Source of the DNA: Shewanella sp. UCD-KL21
GTDB lineage: Bacteria; Pseudomonadota; Gammaproteobacteria; Enterobacterales; Shewanellaceae
NCBI RefSeq assembly: GCF_001957135.1
Contig: NZ_MPHK01000021.1
Span: 1-64,000, forward strand
DNA: 64,000 nucleotides
Direction of reading: 5' to 3'
The notes below the pieces were generated by a model. It was given only the letters and a program-made list of their open reading frames with translations, made no database searches and was not told the DNA's origin. Numbering within the stretch: position 1 is the first letter of the stretch; the number at the start of each line of letters is the position of its first letter. Made by a program: the position numbers and the translations under genes. Below are positions 45,768 to 56,003 of the stretch, piece by piece.

Positions 45768-47378
45768 CTATCTTTCAGGTTGTAAAATAGTTGGCTTGGG
45801 ATTATCGACTTGCTCTGGGTAATCGGCATTATAGTGCAGTCCACGGCTTTCTTTTCTTTCCATGGCGCAGCGAATGATTAACTCGGCCACTTGAACCAAG
45901 TTTCTCAATTCCAGTAAGTTGTTACTGACTCTGAAGTTACTATAATATTCTTGAATTTCTTGTTGTAACAATGCGCAGCGGCGCAAAGCGCGCTCTAAGC
46001 GTTTGTCGGTTCTAACAATTCCCACATAATCCCACATGAATAAACGCAGTTCATGCCAGTTATGGGCAATAACCACTTCTTCATCTGAGTTGCTGACCTG
46101 ACTTTCATCCCAGAGTGGTACAGGGCCGGGTGTCGGCACTTTTTCAAGTAAGCTTTCAATATCTTGAGCAGCAGCTCTAGCAAAAACCAAGCACTCTAAT
46201 AAGGAGTTACTGGCCAGTCGGTTGGCGCCATGTAAGCCGGTGTAGGCGACCTCACCAATAGCATATAGGCCATTGATATCAGTTTGTCCATGCAAATCTG
46301 TCATGACGCCGCCGCAGGTGTAATGGGCTGCTGGCACCACAGGGATGGGATCGGTGGTGATATCAATACCAAATTCTAAACAGCGACTGTAAATTGTCGG
46401 AAAATGTTTGATGACAAATTCAGCTGGCTTATGGCTGATATCTAAATACAGACAATCAGCACCCAAGCGTTTCATTTCATAATCGATTGCCCTTGCCACA
46501 ATATCACGGGGGGCAAGTTCTGCGCGTTCATCAAATTCAGGCATAAAACGGCTACCATCAGGGCGTTTTAAATATGCCCCTTCACCGCGTAAAGCTTCAG
46601 TAAGCAGGTAATTTCTAGCATCAGCATGATACAAGCAAGTTGGATGAAATTGATTAAACTCCATGTTGGCAATACGGCAACCTGCGCGCCAAGCCATGGC
46701 GATTCCGTCACCACTGGCAATATCCGGATTGGAAGTATATTGATATACCTTTGAACAGCCACCGGTTGCGATAGCAACAAACTTGGCTGTAACCGTTTCA
46801 ACATGCTCAGCATCGCGGTTCCAAATATAGGCACCCACCACACGATTACCGGGGCGGTTTAATTTGCGAGTGGTGATTAGGTCAATGGCGTTATATCGTT
46901 CAAGGACTTTAATGTTCGGGTGCGCGATTGCGCGTTCTTGCAAGGTTGATTGTACAGCTTTACCGGTTGCATCGGCAGAGTGCAAAATACGTCGATGGCT
47001 GTGACCCCCTTCACGGGTCAAATGATAAGGTGCTGCGCTTTGATCGCCGTCAGTTTCTTCTTTATCAAATGCCACACCGCATTGAATTAACCATTGCATC
47101 GACTTTTTGGCATTTTCAGCCGTGTAAGTCACCACTTCTTTGTCACAAAGTCCTGCGCCAGCAATGAGCGTGTCGTTAACATGTGATTCAATAGTGTCCG
47201 ATTCATCGAATACAGATGCGATTCCACCTTGGGCATAATAAGTCGAACCTTCCGCCAAAGGGCCTTTAGAAAGTAAAATAACTTTAGACTTTTCAGCTAG
47301 ATGCAGGGCAAGTGTTAATCCTGCTGCACCGCTACCTATAACCAAAATATCAGACTGGTGTTCAACTGCTTGTTTCAT
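45768..47378 (-). CDS. nadB: L-aspartate oxidase
   Basis: FAD enzyme that oxidises aspartate to iminoaspartate, the first step of NAD synthesis. The N-terminal GSGAAGLTLALHLAE binds FAD; HPTCLYHADARNYLLTEALRGEGA and VVPAAHYTCGGVMTD are family motifs, and the 536 residues match. It is divergent from rpoE, a gene order conserved in many gammaproteobacteria. Confidence 0.96.
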   Translation of the reverse strand: MKQAVEHQSDILVIGSGAAGLTLALHLAEKSKVILLSKGPLAEGSTYYAQGGIASVFDESDTIESHVNDTLIAGAGLCDKEVVTYTAENAKKSMQWLIQCGVAFDKEETDGDQSAAPYHLTREGGHSHRRILHSADATGKAVQSTLQERAIAHPNIKVLERYNAIDLITTRKLNRPGNRVVGAYIWNRDAEHVETVTAKFVAIATGGCSKVYQYTSNPDIASGDGIAMAWRAGCRIANMEFNQFHPTCLYHADARNYLLTEALRGEGAYLKRPDGSRFMPEFDERAELAPRDIVARAIDYEMKRLGADCLYLDISHKPAEFVIKHFPTIYSRCLEFGIDITTDPIPVVPAAHYTCGGVMTDLHGQTDINGLYAIGEVAYTGLHGANRLASNSLLECLVFARAAAQDIESLLEKVPTPGPVPLWDESQVSNSDEEVVIAHNWHELRLFMWDYVGIVRTDKRLERALRRCALLQQEIQEYYSNFRVSNNLLELRNLVQVAELIIRCAMERKESRGLHYNADYPEQVDNPKPTILQPER

Positions 47379-47509
47379 AAGGTATCATGGAGTACTTAAT
47401 ATGTTCCTCAATGGTAAATCAATTACGCTTTTTTGGGTACTTAGACATTACTATTAGATGGGCTAATCGCTAATTTTTTAATTAAATTAATTTTTTTTCA
47501 TTCAATATC

Positions 47510-47536
47510 GAACTTTTTCAAAGCATGCGAGTCTAC
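47510..47536 (+). promoter_or_regulatory. Sigma-E-type promoter of the rpoE operon
   Basis: GAACTT, 15 bases, GTCTAC fits the RpoE consensus (GGAACTT and GTCTAA-like) and lies 67 bp upstream of the rpoE start, so the operon is probably autoregulated. Confidence 0.7.
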
Positions 47537-47602
47537 TTTAATGTGAATATGATTCGAGCGACTGAGAAATCAGTATTATAGATTTAGGAGTAGTCGGCTC
47601 GG

Positions 47603-48181
47603 ATGAGTGGACAAATAAGTGATCAACAGTTAGTTGAACGTGTTCAGCGTGGTGATAAAAACGCCTTCAATTTGCTAGTCCAAAAATACCAAAATAAGGT
47701 AATGAGCTTAATTTCGAGATACATACGAAACCAAGCGGACATAGCAGATGTTGCACAGGAAGCTTTTATTAAAGCTTACCGTGCATTACCCAACTTTCGG
47801 GGTGAAAGTGCTTTTTATACTTGGCTTTACCGCATTGCAGTAAACACTGCAAAAAACCATTTGGTTTCTCAGAGCAGAAAAACACCGCCAAACAGTGTTG
47901 ACGCCGAAGAAGCTGAATACTACGAAGGCAGCGATGCATTAAAGGAATTTGCTTCACCAGAACGCTTGGTGTTATCAGATGAAATTAATCGGGTGATTTT
48001 TGAAACGTTAGAAACGTTGCCAGAAGAATTGAAAATTGCAATATCACTACGAGAACTCGATGGTATGAGTTACGAGGATATTGCCAATATCATGGATTGT
48101 CCTGTTGGGACGGTGAGATCAAGGATCTTCCGCGCACGGGAATCAATCGATAAAAAACTCCAGCCTTTGCTGGAACAGTAA
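47603..48181 (+). CDS. rpoE: RNA polymerase sigma-E factor
   Basis: Extracytoplasmic-function sigma factor for envelope stress. Region 2 (NKVMSLISRYIRNQADIADVAQEAFIKAYRAL) and region 4 (LRELDGMSYEDIANIMDCPVGTVRSRIFRARE) are intact in 192 residues, matching E. coli RpoE closely. It heads the rpoE-rseA-rseB-rseC operon. A candidate RpoE promoter precedes it, indicating autoregulation. Confidence 0.97.
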   Translation: MSGQISDQQLVERVQRGDKNAFNLLVQKYQNKVMSLISRYIRNQADIADVAQEAFIKAYRALPNFRGESAFYTWLYRIAVNTAKNHLVSQSRKTPPNSVDAEEAEYYEGSDALKEFASPERLVLSDEINRVIFETLETLPEELKIAISLRELDGMSYEDIANIMDCPVGTVRSRIFRARESIDKKLQPLLEQ

Positions 48182-48205
48182 CAGTCTTTATGACATGGGT
48201 GAAAA

Positions 48206-48820
48206 ATGCTTAAATCAGGTCAAGAATGGGTTTCATCAGCAGTTGACGGCGAAGTTGATGCGAAAACATTAGCGGAATTGTCAGCAGACGAAGACTCACA
48301 TAGCAAATGGCAAAACTATCACATGATAGGCGATGCAATGCGCGGCGAGTTACCACAGACAATTGATTTGGATCTTTCTGCTAATATTGCAGCTGCAATC
48401 GAATTAGAGCCAGCCATTATTGCGCCTCAGACTCAAACAACTTCAGTACATGATACTGAAACCGTTAACGAGACTAAGAAAGATAATGTGGTACCGTTTT
48501 TCAAACAGTTTGGTCAGTATGCAATTGCTGCAACTGTGGCAATGGTTGCAATTGTTGGTGTGCAAAATTATGAGCAAGACCCAAGTGTAGACTCACCATT
48601 ACCTGTGTTAAATACTCGTCCTTTAATTGGTTCTGCGTCACCTGTTAGTCTCCAAACTGGGGCTGTACAAAATCAATCTAATATCAGTAATGATAATATG
48701 GTTGAGCAACGTCGCCGCATAAATTCTTATATCCAAGACCATATGCTACAACAAAGGTTGAATTCAGGTGCGGTTGTGGACAACAATAGCGAAATTGAAC
48801 CAAACGATATTAATCATTAA
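48206..48820 (+). CDS. rseA: Anti-sigma-E factor RseA
   Basis: Inner-membrane anti-sigma factor of 204 residues. The N-terminal domain begins EWVSSAVDGEVDAKTLAELSADEDS and binds RpoE. A membrane segment lies at about 106-125 (QYAIAATVAMVAIVGVQNY), followed by the periplasmic tail recognised by DegS after stress. It lies between rpoE and rseB in the usual order. Confidence 0.93.
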   Translation: MLKSGQEWVSSAVDGEVDAKTLAELSADEDSHSKWQNYHMIGDAMRGELPQTIDLDLSANIAAAIELEPAIIAPQTQTTSVHDTETVNETKKDNVVPFFKQFGQYAIAATVAMVAIVGVQNYEQDPSVDSPLPVLNTRPLIGSASPVSLQTGAVQNQSNISNDNMVEQRRRINSYIQDHMLQQRLNSGAVVDNNSEIEPNDINH

Positions 48821-48832
48821 TTCGGAGTTAGC

Positions 48833-49765
48833 TTGCGTCTAATCCTGTTAGTACTTGCTGTATTGGCTTTCCCTAGTATTGCCGAAGAAGAAAAATCAGC
48901 GAAAGCTTGGCTCGAAAGTATGAGCCAAGCATTACAAACCAAACAATTCAAATCTTCTATTATTCAACTTCAAGCCGACCACATACGACCACTGGTTTAT
49001 CTGCATGGTACGGTCAATGATAAAGAAGTCGCATTTCTAGAATACCTCAATGGCCCCCCTAAAAATGCGGTCAGAGTGGCCGATACGGTAACATTTATTG
49101 AGCATGACCAACCGGCATACAGCATCAGCGCCCCCCGTATTCAAGGTCTTTGGCCTGCTATTTTTGCATCTAATATCACGTCTTTAGAGCAGGGGTATCA
49201 ATTTGTTTTAGGTGGAAGAAGCCGCATAGCCGGGCGCCCAGGGCAGATGATCCGCATTATTCCGGTTGATGAACACCGCTTTATGTCACAAGTTTGGGTA
49301 GACATGGAAACCCATTTACCATTGCGTTATGACATGATTAACCAAGACAAACAGCTGATTGAGCAAATGATGGTCATTGAGCTATTAGAGCTTGGTGAGC
49401 CAGCGAGCATTTTAGTCGAAGCTGAAAAGCAAGAACTGCCGCCGGTGATGAACCCAGCTGAACGGATTGAAGGCCAAAATTGGCAATTTACTTGGTTACC
49501 TGCAGGGTTTCATTTAGTGGTAAAAGATCATCACCGCTTACTTGGTAGTGATGAATCAGTTGAATATATCGCTTTAACCGATGGCTTAGTTAACATTTCA
49601 GTGTATGTGGCCAGAATGGGTGATAGCCCGATGCCAGATGAGCTCATTACCCGCAACGGCCTTTCAATGGTGGTTGAGCAAGTGGGCAATGTTGAAGTGG
49701 TTGCAGTGGGTAAAGTGCCTGCTGATACGCTTAATCGTATTGCTAAAAGCCTAGTGTTAAAATAA
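48833..49765 (+). CDS. rseB: Sigma-E regulatory protein RseB
   Basis: Periplasmic protein that binds RseA and lipopolysaccharide and shields RseA from DegS. A signal peptide (MRLILLVLAVLAFPSIAEE) leads the MucB/RseB domain with AWLESMSQALQTKQFKSSII at its start and LVKDHHRLLGSDESVEYIALTDGL near the end. TTG start after GGAG. The length, 310 residues, is normal. Confidence 0.94.
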   Translation: MRLILLVLAVLAFPSIAEEEKSAKAWLESMSQALQTKQFKSSIIQLQADHIRPLVYLHGTVNDKEVAFLEYLNGPPKNAVRVADTVTFIEHDQPAYSISAPRIQGLWPAIFASNITSLEQGYQFVLGGRSRIAGRPGQMIRIIPVDEHRFMSQVWVDMETHLPLRYDMINQDKQLIEQMMVIELLELGEPASILVEAEKQELPPVMNPAERIEGQNWQFTWLPAGFHLVVKDHHRLLGSDESVEYIALTDGLVNISVYVARMGDSPMPDELITRNGLSMVVEQVGNVEVVAVGKVPADTLNRIAKSLVLK

Positions 49766-49865
49766 AAAGTATTAAAATAGCCAGTATTGACGTAACTAGC
49801 CTCAAAACAAGGGTTAAAATAAGTGCTAGAATCACTAGCACTTAACATACAGGGCGATTTTCGCT

Positions 49866-50399
49866 ATGACTCAACAAGCAGACTCAAAATCAGCGCAACA
49901 ACCTCAATCGCCTCCAGCATTATCGCAATCGATGTTAGAAGAGGTGGCGACGGTAATCGCTTACGATCCTAAAGGGTGGGTCACCGTTGAGATTGAACTT
50001 AAGAGTGCTTGCAATCATTGTTCAAGCAGTGAAAATTGTGGCACTTCAACGGTTGCGAAAGCCTTTTCGATTAAAAAACAGCAATTCTCCCTCATGGCAG
50101 AACAAGCCTGCGAAGTCGGTGATTTACTGAAACTTGCTTTGCCTGAATCCGTCATATTAAAAGCCGCAATGCTGGTTTATATTACCCCTTTAGTTGGATT
50201 GTTTTTAGGCGCTATTATGGGGCAGGGCTTAGCTGACCTTTTGGAAATCAACACTGATCACGGCGCAATGGTGCTGGCAGCCATCGGCAGTTTCATGGCT
50301 TGGAAAGCCGGTAAAAGCAAAGCTGTAGAACTTGAAAAAGCCTCAACGCCCATCATTACAGCGTATTTAGGCCAAGGGATCAGTCTTTCACGGGGTTAG
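49866..50399 (+). CDS. rseC: Sigma-E positive regulator RseC
   Basis: 177-residue inner-membrane protein with an N-terminal cysteine cluster (CNHCSSSENCG, likely an iron-sulfur or metal site) and two helices near 96-150. It is the last gene of the rpoE-rseABC operon and resembles the RseC/MucC family, also tied to the Rnf/SoxR reduction pathway in E. coli. Confidence 0.9.
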   Translation: MTQQADSKSAQQPQSPPALSQSMLEEVATVIAYDPKGWVTVEIELKSACNHCSSSENCGTSTVAKAFSIKKQQFSLMAEQACEVGDLLKLALPESVILKAAMLVYITPLVGLFLGAIMGQGLADLLEINTDHGAMVLAAIGSFMAWKAGKSKAVELEKASTPIITAYLGQGISLSRG

Positions 50400-50540
50400 A
50401 TTGCATTATTTATCAGATATGAAGGGCGATTTTATTATTGTTTTTTGTCCAGTTATTGATTGTGATTGGTATTAACCCCTTTATCAGGTACAATTCGACC
50501 CCATTATATCCACCATTTTAGTAGTAGCCATTTCACCCAC

Positions 50541-52331
50541 ATGAAACACATTAGAAACTTCTCAATTATTGCCCATATCGACCATGGCAAATCAACATTG
50601 TCTGATCGCCTTATCCAATTTTGTGGTGGTTTATCAGACCGTGAAATGGACGTTCAAGTTCTCGATTCTATGGATATCGAACGTGAGCGCGGCATTACCA
50701 TTAAAGCGCAGAGCGTTACCCTCGACTATAAAGCCGATGATGGTGAAACTTATCAGCTGAACTTCATTGATACACCCGGCCACGTTGACTTCTCTTATGA
50801 AGTATCACGTTCACTTGCTGCATGTGAAGGTGCATTGCTCGTCGTTGATGCCGGCCAAGGCGTTGAAGCGCAAACTCTGGCGAACTGTTACACCGCCTTA
50901 GAAATGGACCTTGATGTGGTACCGATTTTAAACAAAATCGATTTACCTCAAGCCGATCCTGAGCGCGTAGCTGCAGAAATCGAAGATATTGTTGGTATCG
51001 ATGCTATGGAAGCTGTGCGCTGCTCAGCTAAAACGGGTATCGGTATCAAAGATGTATTAGAAGTCATCGTATCGGATATACCACCACCAGAAGGTGATAT
51101 CGATGCGCCACTTCAAGCGCTGATTATTGATTCATGGTTTGATAGTTACCTTGGTGTTGTCTCGTTAGTCCGTATTAAGCATGGCGTCTTGAAAAAAGGT
51201 GACAAGTTTAAAGTTATGTCTACTGGTCAAAACTACAATGCTGACCGTGTTGGTATCTTTACGCCTAAACAAACTGATACACCTGAGCTTAAAGCCGGTG
51301 AAGTTGGCTTTGTTATTTCGGGCATTAAAGAAATTCACGGCGCACCAGTAGGTGATACCTTAACTCACGCTAAACATGGTGCTGAAGAGCCTTTACCTGG
51401 GTTTAAAAAGGTTACTCCGCAAGTTTATGCCGGTGTTTTCCCAATTTCGACAGATGAGTTTGAAAGCTTCCGTGAAGCATTAAACAAGCTAAGCTTGAAC
51501 GATGCATCTCTGTTTTTCGAGCCTGAGTCATCTTCAGCGTTAGGTTTTGGTTTCCGTATTGGTTACCTTGGCTTATTGCACATGGAAATCATTCAAGAGC
51601 GTCTTGAGCGTGAATACAATCTTGATTTGATTACCACTGCACCAACGGTTGTTTATGAAGTTCAATTGAACAACGGTGAGGTGGTTTATGTTGATAACCC
51701 ATCAGATTTACCGCCAATCAATAACATCGAAATGATCCGTGAACCGATTGTTGAAGCAAACATGTTGGTGCCTAAAGAGTACTTGGGTAACGTTATCACT
51801 TTATGTGTCGAGAAGCGTGGCGTACAAACCAATATGGTTTATCACGGTAACCAAGTTTCTGTGACTTACGAATTGCCAATGGCTGAAGTTGTCATGGATT
51901 TCTTTGATAGATTGAAATCGACCAGTCGTGGTTATGCATCATTAGAGTATAACTTTATTCGTTTTGAAGAAGCGGATATGGTGCGTTTAGATATCTTGAT
52001 CAATGGTGACAGAGTTGATGCGCTAGCAATGGTTATTCATCGTTCAAACATTCGTCATCGCGGCTTAGCTTTAGTTGATAAGATGAAAGAACTGATCCCA
52101 AGACAGATGTTTGATATCGCGATTCAAGCTGCGGTGGGTAGTCAGATTATTGCTCGCTCAAACATTAAAGCCATGCGTAAAGACGTTACGGCTAAATGTT
52201 ATGGTGGTGATGTCTCGCGTAAGAAGAAACTACTGAATAAGCAAAAAGAAGGTAAGAAGCGCATGAAGCAAGTCGGTAACGTTGAAGTGCCTCAAGAAGC
52301 GTTCTTAGCTGTATTGAAACTTAATGATTAA
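50541..52331 (+). CDS. lepA: Elongation factor 4 (LepA)
   Basis: Ribosomal GTPase that back-translocates or remodels stalled ribosomes. The start at MKHIRNFSIIAHIDHGKSTL is used, giving 596 residues; an upstream extension to 50466 lacks support. G1 AHIDHGKST, G3 DTPGH and G4 NKID are present, and the C-terminal end has SRKKKLLNKQKEGKKRMK, typical of LepA. lepB follows, the classic lepA-lepB pair. Confidence 0.96.
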   Translation: MKHIRNFSIIAHIDHGKSTLSDRLIQFCGGLSDREMDVQVLDSMDIERERGITIKAQSVTLDYKADDGETYQLNFIDTPGHVDFSYEVSRSLAACEGALLVVDAGQGVEAQTLANCYTALEMDLDVVPILNKIDLPQADPERVAAEIEDIVGIDAMEAVRCSAKTGIGIKDVLEVIVSDIPPPEGDIDAPLQALIIDSWFDSYLGVVSLVRIKHGVLKKGDKFKVMSTGQNYNADRVGIFTPKQTDTPELKAGEVGFVISGIKEIHGAPVGDTLTHAKHGAEEPLPGFKKVTPQVYAGVFPISTDEFESFREALNKLSLNDASLFFEPESSSALGFGFRIGYLGLLHMEIIQERLEREYNLDLITTAPTVVYEVQLNNGEVVYVDNPSDLPPINNIEMIREPIVEANMLVPKEYLGNVITLCVEKRGVQTNMVYHGNQVSVTYELPMAEVVMDFFDRLKSTSRGYASLEYNFIRFEEADMVRLDILINGDRVDALAMVIHRSNIRHRGLALVDKMKELIPRQMFDIAIQAAVGSQIIARSNIKAMRKDVTAKCYGGDVSRKKKLLNKQKEGKKRMKQVGNVEVPQEAFLAVLKLND

Positions 52332-52360
52332 ACCTTTGTAGGTTTCATTAGAGTTCAGAT

Positions 52361-52381
52361 AACGCCGCAGTTTGCGGCGTT
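52361..52381 (+). terminator. Hairpin after lepA
   Basis: AACGCCGC, five bases, GCGGCGTT. No T-run follows, so read-through toward lepB is likely. Confidence 0.5.
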
Positions 52382-52539
52382 GTCATTAGCAAAAGTTAAT
52401 TTTGCAACAATGACTTATTCGTATAATTTGTAACATTACAGTTAGTGCTTAACGAAGTATTCCATAGAATACTCATTATTCAGCGGTTTATTCATTAAAC
52501 TATTATTTGAAAGTGTTAAAGGCAGGAGCTTAAATTTCA

Positions 52540-53454
52540 ATGGCAGCCCATTTTTCTCTTATTTTAACCATAATAACCCTTGTGAGTGGGTTAATTTGGT
52601 TAATCGATGCAACGATATTTGCCCCTAAACGTCGTGAAAGCTTAGCCCTTGCAGAAGCAAAGCAACCTGATTTGAGCGATGATGCAAAATACAGCATTAC
52701 GCGTGAATCAACCTTGGTTGAATTTGCCCATTCAATTTTTCCGGTTATCGCATTTGTATTGATATTGCGTTCATTTATTTATGAGCCATTTCAAATACCA
52801 TCAGGCTCAATGAAACCGACTTTACTGGTAGGTGATTTTATTCTGGTAGAAAAATTCAGCTATGGCTTACGTGACCCAGTATTTCGCAGCAAGCTAATTG
52901 AAACAGGTGAGCCTGAGCGTGGCGATGTGTTTGTGTTCAAATATCCTCAGCAGCCTGAAATAGACTATATTAAAAGAGTGGTTGGTTTACCGGGTGACCG
53001 TATTGTTTACCAAAATAAGCAATTTCTTATTCAGCCAAAATGTGATGCAGCAACTAATTGCCCGCCAGCAAAAGCAATTAAGCTAACGCCTGTTAATCGT
53101 GGTGAGTTTACCCATGAAGGCGTATCGTTATCTCGCTATACCGAGCAGTTAACCGATGTAGAACATGATATTTTAATCAATCCATCTCGCCCTGATTTTA
53201 GCTCACATTTCTTTGAGCAACCGGGTACGGCAGTGGGTGAATTTATTGTGCCAGAAGGTCAGTACTTTGCCATTGGTGATAACCGTGACAACAGCACGGA
53301 TAGTCGCTTTTGGGGTTTTGTCCCTGAAGCTAACCTAGTAGGTAAAGCGGTAGCGATTTGGATTAGTTTTGAATTTGAACGACCTGCAAGTAGTTGGCTG
53401 CCGACATGGGTACCAACCGGGGTGCGTTTTGACAGAGTAGGTGCGATCAAGTAA
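52540..53454 (+). CDS. lepB: Signal peptidase I
   Basis: Membrane-bound serine protease that cleaves signal peptides at the periplasmic face. Catalytic Ser90 in IPSGSMKPTL and Lys145 in DYIKRVVGLPGD form the Ser-Lys dyad. Two N-terminal helices (about 5-26 and 63-80) and the C-terminal box GDNRDNSTDSRFWG are visible in 304 residues. Its stop overlaps the rnc start by one base. Confidence 0.96.
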   Translation: MAAHFSLILTIITLVSGLIWLIDATIFAPKRRESLALAEAKQPDLSDDAKYSITRESTLVEFAHSIFPVIAFVLILRSFIYEPFQIPSGSMKPTLLVGDFILVEKFSYGLRDPVFRSKLIETGEPERGDVFVFKYPQQPEIDYIKRVVGLPGDRIVYQNKQFLIQPKCDAATNCPPAKAIKLTPVNRGEFTHEGVSLSRYTEQLTDVEHDILINPSRPDFSSHFFEQPGTAVGEFIVPEGQYFAIGDNRDNSTDSRFWGFVPEANLVGKAVAIWISFEFERPASSWLPTWVPTGVRFDRVGAIK

Positions 53455-54134
53455 TGGAACCAATTAAAAACTTACCGCGACTGTGTCGCACGCTGGGGTA
53501 TGAGTTTACTAATGTTGATTTATTAACTCAGGCATTAACTCATCGTAGTGCTGCATCAAAACATAATGAACGCCTAGAGTTTCTAGGTGACTCGATTTTA
53601 TCAATCATTATTTCTGATGCACTTTATCATCAGTTTCCTAAGGCCACTGAAGGTGATTTAAGCCGTATGCGTTCCACCTTAGTCAAAGGTGAAACCTTAA
53701 CGGTTATCGCAAAAGAATTTAAGCTAGGGGATTACCTCTACTTAGGCCCTGGCGAGCTTAAAAGTGGCGGATTTAGACGTGAGTCTATTTTAGCTGATGC
53801 GGTTGAAGCCATTATCGGGGCGATTTATTTAGATGCTGATTTAGAGACCTGTCGTAAGTTATTACTGACCTGGTACCAGCAGCGTTTGGCTGAAATCAAA
53901 CCTGGCATCAATCAAAAAGATCCGAAAACGATTTTACAAGAATATCTGCAAGGTTATAAAAAGCCCTTACCTGAATACCATGTTGTCGATGTAAAAGGTG
54001 AGGCCCATGACCAGACATTTACGGTTGAATGTCGCGTAGCAGAAATCAATAAAGTAGTGACAGGCGTCAGTACTTCAAGAAGAAAAGCTGAGCAGCTAGC
54101 TGCCGCTCAGGTATTGGAGCTTATTAATAAATGA
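53454..54134 (+). CDS. rnc: Ribonuclease III
   Basis: Double-strand-specific RNase for rRNA and mRNA processing. Signature NERLEFLGDSIL with catalytic Glu and Asp, ADAVEAIIGAIYLD near residue 115, and a C-terminal double-stranded-RNA-binding domain from about 155. 226 residues. It overlaps lepB by one base and era by four (ATGA), so lepB-rnc-era are translationally coupled. Confidence 0.97.
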   Translation: MEPIKNLPRLCRTLGYEFTNVDLLTQALTHRSAASKHNERLEFLGDSILSIIISDALYHQFPKATEGDLSRMRSTLVKGETLTVIAKEFKLGDYLYLGPGELKSGGFRRESILADAVEAIIGAIYLDADLETCRKLLLTWYQQRLAEIKPGINQKDPKTILQEYLQGYKKPLPEYHVVDVKGEAHDQTFTVECRVAEINKVVTGVSTSRRKAEQLAAAQVLELINK

Positions 54135-55135
54135 CCAAAAAAACAGACTTGCCAGAGAACTCACCAGTTGAGCCGAGTTTAGATGAATTATTGGCAAGGA
54201 TGAATGGCGCTGCGCCAGCCGCTACAGCAAAATACGAGGTCACCTATTGTGGCATGGTCGCTATTGTCGGCCGCCCTAATGTGGGGAAATCTACCTTACT
54301 GAACAAGTTGCTTGGGCAGAAGGTCAGTATTACCTCTAAAAAGCCGCAAACCACTCGTCATCGCATTATGGGGATCCATACCGATGAAGCTAGGCAAATT
54401 GTGTTTGTTGATACTCCAGGCTTACATATTGAAGAAAAGCGTGCGATTAACCGCCTTATGAACCGTGCTGCAGCAAGTTCGCTTGCTGATGTCTGCATGG
54501 TTGTGTTTGTGGTTGATGGCATGACGTGGACTGAAGATGATGAGATGGTGCTCAAGAAATTAGAGCAAGGCAGTGGTCAGCGTAAAACGGTTTTAGCTAT
54601 CAATAAAGTCGATAATATTAAAGATAAAGAGTCTTTATTCCCTTATCTTGAAAAGTTATCTGCTAAGTTTAAATTTGATGAAATTCTGCCTATCTCGGCT
54701 ACTAAAGGCACGAATATTCAACGAATTTTAGATTTAGCCAGTGAGTCGTTACCTGAAGCTGGATTTTATTTTCCAGAAGATTACGTCACTGACCGTTCGC
54801 AACGCTTTATGGCGTCAGAAATTGTCCGTGAAAAGCTAATGCGCTTCTTAGGTGATGAACTGCCTTATGATGCCACCGTTGAAATTGAACAATTCAAAAT
54901 GATGGAAAACGGCGTTTATCAAATCAATGCCTTGATCTTGGTCGAGCGTACGGGCCAAAAACGTATGGTTATCGGCAATAAAGGCGAGCGTATTCGCACT
55001 ATCGCCACCCAAGCTCGACTTGATATGGAAACCTTGTTTGATAATAAAGTTTTCTTAGAAGTCTGGGTTAAGGTTAAGTCAGGCTGGGCAGATGACGAAC
55101 GTGCTTTACGTAGCTTAGGCTATGGTGAAGACTAA
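54131..55135 (+). CDS. era: GTPase Era
   Basis: 16S rRNA-binding GTPase for 30S assembly. GRPNVGKSTLLN (G1), DTPGLH (G3) and NKVD (G4) are clear; the C-terminal KH domain includes MVIGNKGERIRTIATQAR. The N-terminus is extended by about 40 residues relative to the 301-residue E. coli form, up to the TYCGMVAIVG start of the G domain. Overlaps the end of rnc. Confidence 0.95.
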   Translation: MTKKTDLPENSPVEPSLDELLARMNGAAPAATAKYEVTYCGMVAIVGRPNVGKSTLLNKLLGQKVSITSKKPQTTRHRIMGIHTDEARQIVFVDTPGLHIEEKRAINRLMNRAAASSLADVCMVVFVVDGMTWTEDDEMVLKKLEQGSGQRKTVLAINKVDNIKDKESLFPYLEKLSAKFKFDEILPISATKGTNIQRILDLASESLPEAGFYFPEDYVTDRSQRFMASEIVREKLMRFLGDELPYDATVEIEQFKMMENGVYQINALILVERTGQKRMVIGNKGERIRTIATQARLDMETLFDNKVFLEVWVKVKSGWADDERALRSLGYGED

Positions 55136-55182
55136 AGCTATGCCTTGTCTAATATCGACTCTAGCGACAGTGTAACCCTGCT

Positions 55183-55890
55183 ATGTTAAGGGGTTACATA
55201 CTACATCATCGACCATACAGAGAATCCAGTGTGATTGTTAATCTGTTAGTTGATGGTGTAGGTAGGGTGGATGCCTTAGTCAGAGTCGGTAGCGGTAAAA
55301 AATCCCTTAAAAGTATCATTCAGCCATTTCAGCCGCTGATCTTCCAGTTCAATAGCAAATCAGGCTCGACTGATTCCTCGCTTAAATTTATTACCCAAGT
55401 TGAACCCGCAGCGCCGGCATTGCCCCTTAAAGCTGAAAGCTTATATTCTGCTATGTATCTTAATGAGCTGCTGGTTAGGGTCGTTAATTCAGGCCAACAT
55501 GCTGAAGGGTTATTCCTGCATTATCACCGCAGTTTAATGGACTTGGCCCAGCAATTTAGTTCCAGTCATTTACGCTACTTTGAGATGGAGCTGCTTTTAG
55601 AGTTAGGTGCTTTGCCATCACTGGATTACGACACCTTAGGTGAGATGATCATGGCAGGTTGCAGCTACCGTTTTGTTGCTGATGCCGGTTTTGCTGTCGT
55701 GAATCAAGCCGCATCAGAGCATTTTAGTAGCAGTCGTAACTTGCTCGCTGGCGAGATGCTCATTCAGCTCAAGCAAAAGCAATTAACCCCAGAGCACCTA
55801 ATTCAAGCCAAAGGGCTGATGCGCTATCTGTTAACGCCGCTATTAGGCGGTAAGCCATTACTTAGCCGTAAGTTATTTATTAAACAATAA
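55183..55890 (+). CDS. recO: DNA repair protein RecO
   Basis: Loads RecA onto SSB-coated gaps with RecF and RecR. The N-terminal OB-fold LRGYILHHRPYRESSVIVNLLVDGVGRVDAL and central YLNELLVRVVNSGQHAEGLFLHYH are RecO landmarks. 235 residues; the four-cysteine zinc motif of some RecO proteins is absent, as in E. coli. It follows era by 47 bp, with no obvious ribosome binding site before the ATG. Confidence 0.93.
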   Translation: MLRGYILHHRPYRESSVIVNLLVDGVGRVDALVRVGSGKKSLKSIIQPFQPLIFQFNSKSGSTDSSLKFITQVEPAAPALPLKAESLYSAMYLNELLVRVVNSGQHAEGLFLHYHRSLMDLAQQFSSSHLRYFEMELLLELGALPSLDYDTLGEMIMAGCSYRFVADAGFAVVNQAASEHFSSSRNLLAGEMLIQLKQKQLTPEHLIQAKGLMRYLLTPLLGGKPLLSRKLFIKQ

Positions 55891-56003
55891 CTTTTTCATA
55901 TATGAGCAGCCAGTGGTTTACATTAGAATAGGCCCACTAGTTTGTAATATTACTTTTTAGATTTGCTAGTTAGCGAGTCAGTTTTGCCAATTAAGGAGCC
56001 ACA

